From Enterobacter sp. kpr-6 (GTDB lineage: Bacteria > Pseudomonadota > Gammaproteobacteria > Enterobacterales > Enterobacteriaceae): a DNA stretch of 64,000 nucleotides. This document shows positions 1-9,319 of this stretch, in pieces (position 1 is the stretch's first letter; the number at the start of each line of letters is the position of its first letter). Under the pieces are notes generated by a model that worked only from the letters and a program-made list of their open reading frames with translations, ran no database searches and had not been told where the DNA came from. Both the position numbers and the translations under genes were made by a program. The stretch lies in the NCBI RefSeq assembly GCF_900116015.1, contig NZ_FOYH01000002.1:794365-858364 (forward strand), read 5' to 3'.

Positions 1-1394
1 TTACACACCAATGCCGACGACTTATCCAGCAGCCACGGGCGCAAATACCCCACCGTGTTGGAGAATGGCAGCACCTCTTCAGGCAGTTGAATATTCAGCG
101 TGCTGGTGATGTACGCCCGCCGGTGCTGGACGCGCGCCCACAGATCCGGGTACTCACTCGCCAGTTGTTCCCGCAAGGCGGTATCCGCCAGCGCCACCGT
201 GTCTTCAATACTCGCACCCGCATACCCCGCCCGTGACGGGATAATATCGATTTGCAGCAGCATGCCGCTTTTTAACGTTTGCGAAGAACCGGGCGCGATC
301 GGCGAGCACAACCACTCTTCGTCGGCGACCAGATGCCCCGGATTCAGATGCCAGTGGTATTCCGCTTTCGGTAATACTGATTCTATCAGCGCGTAAATCT
401 CACCGCCCGTCACCCCGACGCGCAGGTTTTCAAGCCAGGCGACTACCGCGCGGTAATAAGGGATCGCCACCACGTCCAGATAATTCGCCACCTCCGGCAT
501 CAGTTCTGACGCATCATGGACCACATACGCCGCCCGGCTGCTTAAGCCGCCTTTGTAACTGGTGGTCAGGGAAAACTTATCGCCGAGGGTAATAATTTTA
601 TCGCCCGGGTAAAGACCGGCGTTGGCGAAACGCTCGCCGGTGGCGGCAATGGAGATCACATTATGCGGCTGGCCCTGGGCTGCCAGACATGCGCCGATCT
701 GCTTTTCGGTTTTACCCGGTTCAATGGCATTCAGCGCAGTGAGAATGGCCGTGGACGCCAGATTCGCGCCGTATTCGTAATGCGCCAGCTCGTTGGCGTT
801 GTTAACCACGCGCGCGCCGGAATCGGGCGAGATAAACACCCCGGTGGCGTTGACCACCGCCGTTCCGGGTGTGACGGCCGCGTGGAGTGTCTGCATGATG
901 AAGTACGGCACATCGAACATCTGCTCAGGAACATCCTGCGTACCGGTAAACAGCTTCCAGCCCGCCACGCCGACACGGAGTTTATCGGTCAGGCCTGCCT
1001 GCTGGAGTAATTCCGCCAGCGTGACGTCATGCGTCATCGGCTGATTGGGCAGCGAAAACCACGGCGCGTGCAGCACCCGGTTTTCGAGACGGGCATAACG
1101 CGCCAGCTTGAGATTCTCATTACCCAGCACCAGCACCGCCTCGCCCGACTGATGCAGTACCAGCAGCGCCTCTTCAAAGCGGGGAATAAATCCGGTCAGG
1201 TATTCAAAATTGCCGCCGTGCTCTTTATCGGCGTACACCACCAGCGCATCCAGCGCCAGCCGCTGCATCTGCGCAATCACCCGCGCTTTACGCGCTTTCA
1301 GGGTGGCATCGCTGAGCGTGACCGATGGCAGATTGTGCCAGCAGGTGGGTTGGGGTATGGACTGAAGGACAAACGAATGGGCGGGCCTGTTCAT
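1..1394 (-). CDS. M24-fold (aminopeptidase P-like) protein, C-terminus outside the window
   Basis: The frame opens with ATG at 1394 (MNRPAHSFVLQ) and stays open to the left edge, so about 464 residues are visible and the stop lies outside. The layout is that of creatinase/prolidase-type M24 proteins: an N-terminal domain (about residues 30-160) followed by a pita-bread domain. The segment that normally carries the two metal-binding aspartates (LDxGxxxxGYxSDxTR) reads SLTTSYKGGLSSRAAYV, so both aspartates are replaced. Later positions keep recognisable landmarks such as LNPGH and GASIEDT. I infer a non-catalytic or re-purposed M24 protein; substrate unknown. It sits just downstream of the secDF terminator on the same strand and is not part of the E. 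coli secDF neighbourhood as I remember it. Confidence 0.75.
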   Translation of the reverse strand, partial: MNRPAHSFVLQSIPQPTCWHNLPSVTLSDATLKARKARVIAQMQRLALDALVVYADKEHGGNFEYLTGFIPRFEEALLVLHQSGEAVLVLGNENLKLARYARLENRVLHAPWFSLPNQPMTHDVTLAELLQQAGLTDKLRVGVAGWKLFTGTQDVPEQMFDVPYFIMQTLHAAVTPGTAVVNATGVFISPDSGARVVNNANELAHYEYGANLASTAILTALNAIEPGKTEKQIGACLAAQGQPHNVISIAATGERFANAGLYPGDKIITLGDKFSLTTSYKGGLSSRAAYVVHDASELMPEVANYLDVVAIPYYRAVVAWLENLRVGVTGGEIYALIESVLPKAEYHWHLNPGHLVADEEWLCSPIAPGSSQTLKSGMLLQIDIIPSRAGYAGASIEDTVALADTALREQLASEYPDLWARVQHRRAYITSTLNIQLPEEVLPFSNTVGYLRPWLLDKSSALVC

Positions 1395-1458
1395 TGCAAA
1401 GTGCTCCCTGTCATCTGGACGTGAACAGGCAGAGTAGCGCAAAAACGAATAGTCAGAA

Positions 1459-1487
1459 TAAAAAAATCCCGGCCTGTTGACCGGGAT
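1459..1487 (-). terminator. Rho-independent terminator of the yajC-secDF operon
   Basis: On the minus strand a 7-bp stem ATCCCGG/CCGGGAT with a short loop is followed by a run of seven T. It lies 22 bp after the secF stop, so it ends the secDF transcript before the M24 gene. Confidence 0.8.
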
Positions 1488-1508
1488 CTTCTTTCAGCGG
1501 AGCAAAAG

Positions 1509-2480
1509 TTACGGAAGGATGGACGGTTGATCCGCGCCTTCTTTCTCGACTTTTTGCACCAGCAGATGCTCGCGCTTCATGCCCAGTTTCAACGCCAGCG
1601 CGGACGCGACGTAGATGGACGATGCCGTACCGATGGAAACACCGATAAGCATGGTCAGGGAGAAGCCCTGCAGCATTGCGCCACCGAACAGGTAGAGCAT
1701 CAGGATAACCACTAACGTGGTACCTGAGGTGATCAAGGTCCTGTGCAGCGTCTGGGTCAGCGACACGTTAAAGATTTCGTAAGGCGTTCCGCGGCGGATC
1801 TTGCGGAAATTCTCACGAATACGGTCGGAAACCACGATGCTGTCGTTAAGCGAGTAACCGATCACCGACATCAGCGATGCCACGATGGTCAGGTCAACTT
1901 CGATATGGAACAGCGACAGCACGCCCATGGTAATGATCACGTCGTGCGCCAGCGCAATAACCACACCGGCAGCCAGACGCCACTCAAAGCGGAAACCGAC
2001 ATACACCAGGATGGAGATCAGGGCCACCATTAGCGCCATCGCGCCCGTTTGTGCCAGATCGGCACCCACGCTCGGCCCGACAAACTCAATGCGCTTCACA
2101 GCGGCATTCTGGCTGGTCGCTTCGTTAATCACGCTCACGACCTTGCTGCCCAGTGCCTGGCCGCCGTTCGCGCCTTCGGCTGGCGGCATACGCACCATGA
2201 TGTCGCGGCTGCTGCCAAAGTTCTGCAACAGCGGATCGGCAAAACCTGCTTTCTCCAGCGATTCACGCATCAAATCCATATCGGCTGGTTTTTCCAGCGA
2301 GATTTCAATGACCGTGCCCCCGGTGAAATCCAGACCCCAGTTAAAGCCTTTCACGCCAATAATGACCAGTGACAGGATCAGCAGAAAACCGGAGAGGCCG
2401 AACGCCCAGTTATCCCAGCGCATAAAGTCCCAGACTTTACGGCCGTAGTTCAATTGTTCAACAGTATATTCCTGTGCCAC
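1509..2480 (-). CDS. secF: Protein translocase subunit SecF
   Basis: 323 residues, the E. coli length. It is the inner-membrane partner of SecD that uses proton motive force to complete protein export through SecYEG. Six membrane segments are expected: TM1 at about residues 20-40, a periplasmic P4 region with FTGGTVIEI, then five helices from about residue 130, with the family signatures [17 protein letters not shown] and [12 protein letters not shown]. The start chosen is the GTG at 2480, giving MAQEYTVEQ as in E. coli, with a GGAG box 7 bp upstream; upstream codons in the same frame overlap secD. It is 10 bp after secD and is the last gene of the tgt-yajC-secD-secF run. Confidence 0.97.
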   Translation of the reverse strand: MAQEYTVEQLNYGRKVWDFMRWDNWAFGLSGFLLILSLVIIGVKGFNWGLDFTGGTVIEISLEKPADMDLMRESLEKAGFADPLLQNFGSSRDIMVRMPPAEGANGGQALGSKVVSVINEATSQNAAVKRIEFVGPSVGADLAQTGAMALMVALISILVYVGFRFEWRLAAGVVIALAHDVIITMGVLSLFHIEVDLTIVASLMSVIGYSLNDSIVVSDRIRENFRKIRRGTPYEIFNVSLTQTLHRTLITSGTTLVVILMLYLFGGAMLQGFSLTMLIGVSIGTASSIYVASALALKLGMKREHLLVQKVEKEGADQPSILP

Positions 2481-2490
2481 AACGCACTCC

Positions 2491-4338
2491 TCAGATAGAC
2501 AGCTTTTTGACGCGCTTGCCGCCATACAGCAGGTTCACGATGGCACGGGTGCCGACAATAGCGGTAAACATCGACGTTGCCACACCGATACCGGTAGTAA
2601 TAGCAAAGCCTTTGATCGCGCCAGTACCCACTGCATACAGGATCAGAACCTTGATCAGTGTTGTTACGTTCGCATCGAAGATGGAGCTAAACGCCCCTTT
2701 GTAACCTTCATCAATCGCCTGTTGGACAGAGCGACCGTTGCTCAGTTCTTCTTTAATACGCTCGTTGATCAGTACGTTCGCATCCACCGCCACCGCAAGG
2801 GTTAAGACGATACCCGCGATCCCCGGCATCGTCAGCGTCGCCCCTGGCAGCAGGGACATAATGCCAACAATCAGCACCAGGTTCGCGATAAGCGCAGTGG
2901 TCGCAATCAGGCCAAACTTCTTATAGAAGAACAGCATGAAGAGGATGGAAACGGCCAGACCCGCCAGACACGCTTCCAGACCCTGAGTGATGTTTTGCAT
3001 CCCAAGGGTTGGACCGATCGTGCGTTCTTCAACGATCTGAATCGGCGCAATCAGCGCACCCGCACGCAGCAGCAGCGACAGCTGACGCGCTTCGTTCGGG
3101 TTGTTGATACCGGTAATACGGAAGCTGTTACCCAGGCGAGACTGGATATTCGCGACGTTAATCACTTCTTCCTGTTTCACCAGCACCGCGCGCCCGTTGG
3201 CATCTTTTTTACCGCTGTCTTTGTACTCCACAAACAGGGTCGCCATCGGTTTACCGATGTTGTCCTTGGTGAAGTTAGACATGATGTTGCCACCTGCGCT
3301 ATCAAGCGAGATGTTAACCTGCGGCTGGTTGTATTCGTCCTGGCTGGAAGTGGAATCGGTGATGTGGTCACCGGTCAGGATCACGCGTTTGTACAGCACA
3401 ACTGGCTGGCCTTCGCGCATCTGTTTCACTTCGGAATCACCCGGTACACGGCCAGAAGCCGCCGCCGACTGATCGACGTTCGTGTTTACCAGACGGAATT
3501 CCAGCGTCGCGGTTGCGCCCAGAATTTCTTTCGCGCGAGCGGTGTCCTGAATACCCGGCAGTTCAACCACGATGCGGTCAGCACCCTGACGTTGAACCAG
3601 CGGCTCAGCCACGCCCAGTTGGTTTACACGGTTACGCAGGATATTGATGTTCTGCTGAACGGCGTATTCACGCGCTTCGCTCAGACGCGCATCGGTCATG
3701 ACCGCGCGCAGAGCGTTACCGCTTTGGCTGGTGATCACCATATCGCGATGGCGCGCGGTCAGATAGCTGATGGCTTTATCGCGCGCCGCGCTGTCGCGGA
3801 ACACAATGCTGACGCCATAGTTATCTTCTTTACGCACGTTGGTGTAAGGGATGCCCTGCTCACGCAGATCGCTACGCAGGCTGTCGGTATTTTGTTCCTG
3901 GAGCTTACCGAGGGCGGTATCCATGTCCACTTCCATCAGGAAGTGCACGCCGCCACGCAGGTCGAGACCGAGTTTCATCGGCTCGGCGTTGATGGTGGAT
4001 AACCAGCGCGGCGTTGCGGGCGCAAGGTTCAGCGCGACAACATATTTGTCACCCAATACGCTGAGCATCGCCTCACGAGCGCGAAGCTGCATATCGGTGG
4101 AGTCGAAGCGCGCCAGAATAGCGCCCTCTTCCAGTGCCACAGACTTAGCGGGAATTTTTTCTTGTTGTAAAGTTTTCTGGACCTGGATCAGCGTTTGCTC
4201 ACTGGCGGCGACACCGCGCGCGCCAGTGATTTGAACAGCCGGATCCTCACCATACAGGTTGGGAAGTGCGTAAAGCAGGCCGACGATAATCACGACGACC
4301 AGCATAATGTACTTCCACAAAGGATAACGGTTTAACAC
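2491..4338 (-). CDS. secD: Protein translocase subunit SecD
   Basis: 615 residues, the E. coli length. It works with SecF and YajC as the SecDF accessory complex of the Sec translocon. Visible parts are TM1 (residues about 9-29), a large periplasmic P1 region starting around [17 protein letters not shown], and five C-terminal helices from about residue 450 containing the SecD/SecF signature [15 protein letters not shown]. It lies 27 bp after yajC and 10 bp before secF on the same strand, consistent with cotranscription. Confidence 0.98.
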   Translation of the reverse strand: MLNRYPLWKYIMLVVVIIVGLLYALPNLYGEDPAVQITGARGVAASEQTLIQVQKTLQQEKIPAKSVALEEGAILARFDSTDMQLRAREAMLSVLGDKYVVALNLAPATPRWLSTINAEPMKLGLDLRGGVHFLMEVDMDTALGKLQEQNTDSLRSDLREQGIPYTNVRKEDNYGVSIVFRDSAARDKAISYLTARHRDMVITSQSGNALRAVMTDARLSEAREYAVQQNINILRNRVNQLGVAEPLVQRQGADRIVVELPGIQDTARAKEILGATATLEFRLVNTNVDQSAAASGRVPGDSEVKQMREGQPVVLYKRVILTGDHITDSTSSQDEYNQPQVNISLDSAGGNIMSNFTKDNIGKPMATLFVEYKDSGKKDANGRAVLVKQEEVINVANIQSRLGNSFRITGINNPNEARQLSLLLRAGALIAPIQIVEERTIGPTLGMQNITQGLEACLAGLAVSILFMLFFYKKFGLIATTALIANLVLIVGIMSLLPGATLTMPGIAGIVLTLAVAVDANVLINERIKEELSNGRSVQQAIDEGYKGAFSSIFDANVTTLIKVLILYAVGTGAIKGFAITTGIGVATSMFTAIVGTRAIVNLLYGGKRVKKLSI

Positions 4339-4365
4339 GGCAGTTCCCTTTGGGAAAACGAAAGA

Positions 4366-4698
4366 TTACAGCGCCTTCATGGTGCCTTTCGGCAGAACGG
4401 CAGCTACGAAGTCACGTTTGATAACCACTTCAGTGGTATCGTTCAGTGCGATAGCAATGTAGCCCGTTTCTGCTACTTTGGTCACGCGACCTACCAGGCC
4501 ACCGTTGGTCAGCACTTCATCGCCTTTCGCGATGGAGTTCATCAGGTTTTTGTGCTCTTTGGTGCGTTTCTGCTGTGGACGCAGGATCATGAAGTAGAAG
4601 ATCAGACCAAACACCACCAGCATCAGAATCAGAGACATCGGGCTGCCCTGCGCCGGAGCACCTGTTGCCGCTACCGCATCAGAAATAAAAAAGCTCAT
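4366..4698 (-). CDS. yajC: Sec translocon accessory protein YajC
   Basis: 110 residues, the E. coli length. It is a small single-span inner-membrane protein that copurifies with SecDF and AcrB. One hydrophobic helix (about residues 20-42, LILMLVVFGLIFYFMIL) is followed by a basic RPQQKRTKEHKN stretch and a compact cytoplasmic domain (GDEVLTNGGLVGRVTKV). It lies 22 bp downstream of tgt and 27 bp upstream of secD, the conserved operon order. Confidence 0.97.
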   Translation of the reverse strand: MSFFISDAVAATGAPAQGSPMSLILMLVVFGLIFYFMILRPQQKRTKEHKNLMNSIAKGDEVLTNGGLVGRVTKVAETGYIAIALNDTTEVVIKRDFVAAVLPKGTMKAL

Positions 4699-4720
4699 TC
4701 AAATTCCCTCATTATTAAAA

Positions 4721-5863
<1,143 letters not shown>

Positions 5864-5910
5864 TCAGAGAGACAGTCTGATGGTTAATATTGCGGGATGA
5901 AGGAGGGTAT

Positions 5911-6060
5911 CACCCTCACCCCGGCCCTCTCCCTGAGGGAGAGGGGGAAAGGCGGTTCCGTGCCCGTTTCATCCCCTCTCCCTCAGCGAGAGGAGAAAGG
6001 CGGGTCCGGGTCGTGCTCGATCCGTTCCCTCTCCCTCAGGGAGAGGGTTAGGGTGAGGGT
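5911..6060. repeat. REP-like palindromic repeat cluster between queA and tgt (three units)
   Basis: Three copies of a hairpin with arms CCCTCTCCC/GGGAGAGGG (at about 5926-5946, 5973-5996 and 6025-6047; the middle one is imperfect) lie here. The cluster opens with CACCCTCACCCCGG and closes with TTAGGGTGAGGGT, so its ends are inverted copies. It occupies most of the queA-tgt gap and could attenuate or process the queA-tgt transcript. Confidence 0.85.
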
Positions 6061-6076
6061 GGCACGCAAGGAAAAC

Positions 6077-7147
6077 TCACTCGCCCGGACGCTCGTTTAC
6101 CGCGTGCGGATTGTACGTGATAAACATCGCATCCCCGTAACTAAAAAAGCGATATTCCGCTTTTACTGCCGCGTCGTAGGCCTGCATGGTGGCTTTATAA
6201 CCAGCAAACGCTGAAACCAGCATAATCAGCGTGGATTCCGGCAGGTGGAAATTGGTCACCAGGGCGTCAATCACCCGGTACTGATAGCCCGGATAAATAA
6301 AGATTTGCGTATCGCCAAAGAACGGCTCGATCAGATCGTTTTTGGCGGCCTGGGCCGCGCTCTCAAGGGAGCGTACCGACGTGGTGCCGACGGCGATTAC
6401 CCGATTGCCGCGCGCTTTGGCGGCCAGCACCGCGTCGACCACCTCCTGCGGCACTTCGGCGTATTCGGAGTGCATGATGTGATCTTCGATAGAATCGACG
6501 CGCACCGGCTGGAAGGTACCCGCGCCCACGTGCAGCGTGACAAAGGCCTGTTCAATACCTTTCTCGCGCAGACGCGCCAGCAAGGGTTCATCAAAGTGCA
6601 GACCTGCGGTTGGTGCGGCGACGGCACCCGGCTTCTGGCTGTAGACGGTCTGATACAGCTCGCGGTCGGCGTCTTCGTCCGGGCGATCGATATACGGCGG
6701 CAGCGGCATGTGGCCGATGGCGTTGAGGATATCCAGCACCGGGCGTTCGTCGTGGAATTCGACTTCAAACAGCGCGTCGTGGCGGGCGATCATCGTCGCA
6801 TTAATGCTTTCATCGTCGCCCAGCAGCAGTTCGGCACCTGGCTTCGGTGCTTTGGAGGCGCGAATATGTGCCAGAATACGTTTATCATCGAGCATCCGCT
6901 CAACCAGCACTTCAATCTTGCCGCCGCTGGCTTTACGACCAAACAGACGCGCCGGGATCACGCGGGTGTTATTAAAGACCAGCAGATCGCCAGGGTTGAG
7001 CTTATCGAGCAAATCGGTGAAAGTACCGTGTGTCAGCGCGCCGGACGGCCCGTCCAGCGACAGTAAACGGCAGCTACTGCGCTCAGCTTGTGGGTAATGG
7101 GCTATCAGGGATTCGGGTAATTCAAAGGAAAAATCGGCAACACGCAT
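6077..7147 (-). CDS. queA: S-adenosylmethionine:tRNA ribosyltransferase-isomerase QueA
   Basis: 356 residues, the E. coli length. It transfers and isomerises the ribosyl group of SAM onto preQ1-modified tRNA to give epoxyqueuosine. It begins [16 protein letters not shown] and contains the family blocks [13 protein letters not shown] (about residues 57-69), PTAGLHF and [10 protein letters not shown] (about residue 210), and GTTSVRSLE. It is the first gene of the queuosine/secretion run read leftwards. Confidence 0.98.
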   Translation of the reverse strand: MRVADFSFELPESLIAHYPQAERSSCRLLSLDGPSGALTHGTFTDLLDKLNPGDLLVFNNTRVIPARLFGRKASGGKIEVLVERMLDDKRILAHIRASKAPKPGAELLLGDDESINATMIARHDALFEVEFHDERPVLDILNAIGHMPLPPYIDRPDEDADRELYQTVYSQKPGAVAAPTAGLHFDEPLLARLREKGIEQAFVTLHVGAGTFQPVRVDSIEDHIMHSEYAEVPQEVVDAVLAAKARGNRVIAVGTTSVRSLESAAQAAKNDLIEPFFGDTQIFIYPGYQYRVIDALVTNFHLPESTLIMLVSAFAGYKATMQAYDAAVKAEYRFFSYGDAMFITYNPHAVNERPGE

Positions 7148-7233
7148 GACACTAACTCAAGACTTAACAAAGAGGCGGGTAGTCTAGTGCCGGGGCGTGC
7201 TCCCTGCAACCGTTACCCTCTGTCGGCTCAAAA

Positions 7234-7360
7234 TATACTCGAAATAATTCGAGTTTCAGGAAGGCGGCAAACGAGCGAATCACCAGGAGCAGAGATAACT
7301 CTGTGACTGGTGTGAACGAGTGCAGCCAACGCACATGCAACTCGAAGTATAAAGAGTATA
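7234..7360. repeat. ERIC element (intergenic repeat unit)
   Basis: A 127-bp element runs from TATACTC to GAGTATA, which are inverted ends. Its centre carries GAATCACCAGGAGC and GTGACTGGTGTGAACGAG, close to the two conserved blocks used for ERIC-PCR. The length equals the usual ERIC size. It ends 3 bp before the acpH start codon, so the acpH leader is made of ERIC sequence. Confidence 0.9.
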
Positions 7361-7363
7361 ACA

Positions 7364-7945
7364 ATGAACTTTCTTGCTCACCTGCACCTTGCTCACCTGG
7401 CCGACAGCTCGCTGTCCGGGAATTTACTCGCTGATTTTGTTCGCGGTAATCCGCAGGATGATTACCCGGCTGAGGTCGTCGACGGCATTCATATGCACCG
7501 CCGCATCGACGTGATGACCGATAACCTGCCCGAAGTGCGCGAAGCCAAAGAATGGTTTCGCCCGCACACCCGCCGGGTCGCCCCGATTACGCTCGACGTG
7601 ATGTGGGACCATTTTCTCTCGCGTCACTGGTCGCAAATTTCGCCCGACATGCCGCTGTCAGCCTTCGTCGGCTACGCCCACGCACAGGTCGCCACCATTC
7701 TCCCCACCTCACCTGCGCGGTTCGTTAACCTTAATGAATACCTGTGGTCGGAAAGGTGGCTGGAGCGTTACCGCGAAATGGCGTTTATCCAGCAGGTTTT
7801 AAACGGGATGGCGAGCCGCCGCCCGCGGCTCGATGCGCTACGCGATTCCTGGCAGGACCTGGATACGCACTACGACGCACTGGAAAACCTGTTCTGGCAG
7901 TTTTATCCCCGCATGATGGCGCAGGCGAAAGAGAAAGCGCTGTAG
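7364..7945 (+). CDS. acpH: Acyl carrier protein phosphodiesterase
   Basis: 193 residues, the E. coli length (formerly yajB). It removes the 4'-phosphopantetheine group from holo-ACP. The protein begins [20 protein letters not shown] and has the HD-like residues of the family, [14 protein letters not shown] (about residue 43) and [12 protein letters not shown]. Its start lies 3 bp after an ERIC element, so no ordinary leader remains; AAAGAG about 7 bp upstream is the only purine-rich stretch. Its stop is 3 bp from the convergent DUF3999 stop. Confidence 0.95.
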   Translation: MNFLAHLHLAHLADSSLSGNLLADFVRGNPQDDYPAEVVDGIHMHRRIDVMTDNLPEVREAKEWFRPHTRRVAPITLDVMWDHFLSRHWSQISPDMPLSAFVGYAHAQVATILPTSPARFVNLNEYLWSERWLERYREMAFIQQVLNGMASRRPRLDALRDSWQDLDTHYDALENLFWQFYPRMMAQAKEKAL

Positions 7946-7948
7946 GCG

Positions 7949-9319
7949 CTACGCCTGCCCGCGCACTTCGCGCCAGATTTTTAGCGCAATCCAGATAAAC
8001 ACCAGCACGCCCAACACCAGCGCGGCCCAGAGCAGCATAGTTTGCCACTGGCTGCGCTGTTCCACCGGATCCACCGCCGTAAGCCGGGCTTCGCCGCCGA
8101 GCGTGATTTTCTCCTGCGCATCGGCATAGGGCAGCGTACCGGCCCCGGATTGCCGCAGCTCAGGCGGGAGCAGCATGGTCTCCTCCAGCGCCTGCGTCCG
8201 TGCCGCCTTATTCCCCCAGGCGAGTAAGAACGGGCCGTTCCCCTGCGCGTTAAAGACCAGCATCTGACTGACGCGCTCACCGCTGACGGCGATCTGCGCA
8301 TCGCCCAGTTGTCCGTTGATTGCCGTAACGCGGATCGCCTGCACCCCACCGCCATCAAGGGCAATGGCCCCTGACGCACTGCCGTTGAACTGATAAATCA
8401 CTTTTTTCGTCAATGGCTGCCACTCGGCCTGCGCATCACGGCGATAATCAATCTGCACCGGCAGCGCCTGCCCGTTCTGCATTTCCAGGTTGAGGGTTAC
8501 CAGCGGCTGTGGCTGCGGCCAGTGGTACTCCCTCACCGACGAGGAAACCGCCCTTTCGGTGGCCGCAAGGGGGATATTTTTGACGTCATCGACATGCCCT
8601 TTAGCAATGGCCGTCGCCCCGGTCAGCGTCACGGAATGCGCGGCATCGCGGAATACCACCAGCAGGTAGCGGATATCCGGCGGCATTATCGTCATTGTGT
8701 TTTCCACGCTGTCGAGCAGCAACCGGTCACCGCCCGTGGTCAAATCCATCAGGGGCATATCACCGGCAAACGGTAACCAGCTTTTTAAATCGCTGCTATA
8801 AAATACGTCCACCCGCCCCTGCCAGTTAGCGGGCGCGTCCCGCCAGGCGAGTTTTAGCTGCGACAGCGTAAATTCATCCTTGCGCCCGTCAGGCAGCGCC
8901 AGCAGATAGCGTGCGCCCGTGGCCTCTTTCACGTCGCCTTCCAGACGAATTTCAATGCCGTTTTGTGAGCGCAGCCAGAGCGTGTCGGCCCCGGTATTTT
9001 TCTCCGGCATCGCCGCCACCGGGAAAACGCGCAGCGCCAGGCTTTCCACCTGCTGATTTTTTTGTACGTCCGGGATCAGGGTAAAGGGCACCGTCTCGCC
9101 CTTCTGGTTAAAAACCCGCACATCGCGCAGATCGGACCAGGCGCTTTCGGTGTAGACATTTTCCGGCAGGCTCAACTGGTACAGCGGGGAAGGCGTTTGC
9201 GCGTTGATCGCAGCGCCCCACGCATAATCCTGCGGCGTTTCCTGGCGCTCATCCTGAGCCCAGCCCGGCAGTGCCACAGCCAGCAGCGCCCACAGCAGCA
9301 GATTGTTGACGATTTTCAT
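7949..9319 (-). CDS. DUF3999-type periplasmic protein with C-terminal membrane anchor
   Basis: 456 residues from the ATG at 9319. The first 22 residues are a signal peptide (NLLLWALLAVALPGWAQ). A long periplasmic part rich in beta-type sequence follows, then one hydrophobic helix near residues 427-447 (MLLWAALVLGVLVFIWIALK) and a short basic tail. The start ATG overlaps the stop of the upstream DUF2339 gene by 4 bp (ATGA), so the two are translationally coupled. I recognise the family as DUF3999, whose function is unknown. The pair is absent between malZ and acpH in E. coli K-12. A larger upstream extension in the same frame lies inside the DUF2339 gene and was rejected. Confidence 0.8.
   Translation of the reverse strand: MKIVNNLLLWALLAVALPGWAQDERQETPQDYAWGAAINAQTPSPLYQLSLPENVYTESAWSDLRDVRVFNQKGETVPFTLIPDVQKNQQVESLALRVFPVAAMPEKNTGADTLWLRSQNGIEIRLEGDVKEATGARYLLALPDGRKDEFTLSQLKLAWRDAPANWQGRVDVFYSSDLKSWLPFAGDMPLMDLTTGGDRLLLDSVENTMTIMPPDIRYLLVVFRDAAHSVTLTGATAIAKGHVDDVKNIPLAATERAVSSSVREYHWPQPQPLVTLNLEMQNGQALPVQIDYRRDAQAEWQPLTKKVIYQFNGSASGAIALDGGGVQAIRVTAINGQLGDAQIAVSGERVSQMLVFNAQGNGPFLLAWGNKAARTQALEETMLLPPELRQSGAGTLPYADAQEKITLGGEARLTAVDPVEQRSQWQTMLLWAALVLGVLVFIWIALKIWREVRGQA

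Noticed and set aside
2995-4002. A long plus-strand frame opposite secD (335 codons), and similar ones opposite queA (6245-7066) and the chemoreceptor gene (48717-49550)
   Set aside because: These are antisense shadows of well-conserved genes in GC-rich DNA, with no family resemblance and no ribosome binding site.
7164-7364. A 66-codon minus-strand frame upstream of acpH
   Set aside because: It runs through the ERIC element, which commonly contains open frames; no ribosome binding site and no gene-like context.
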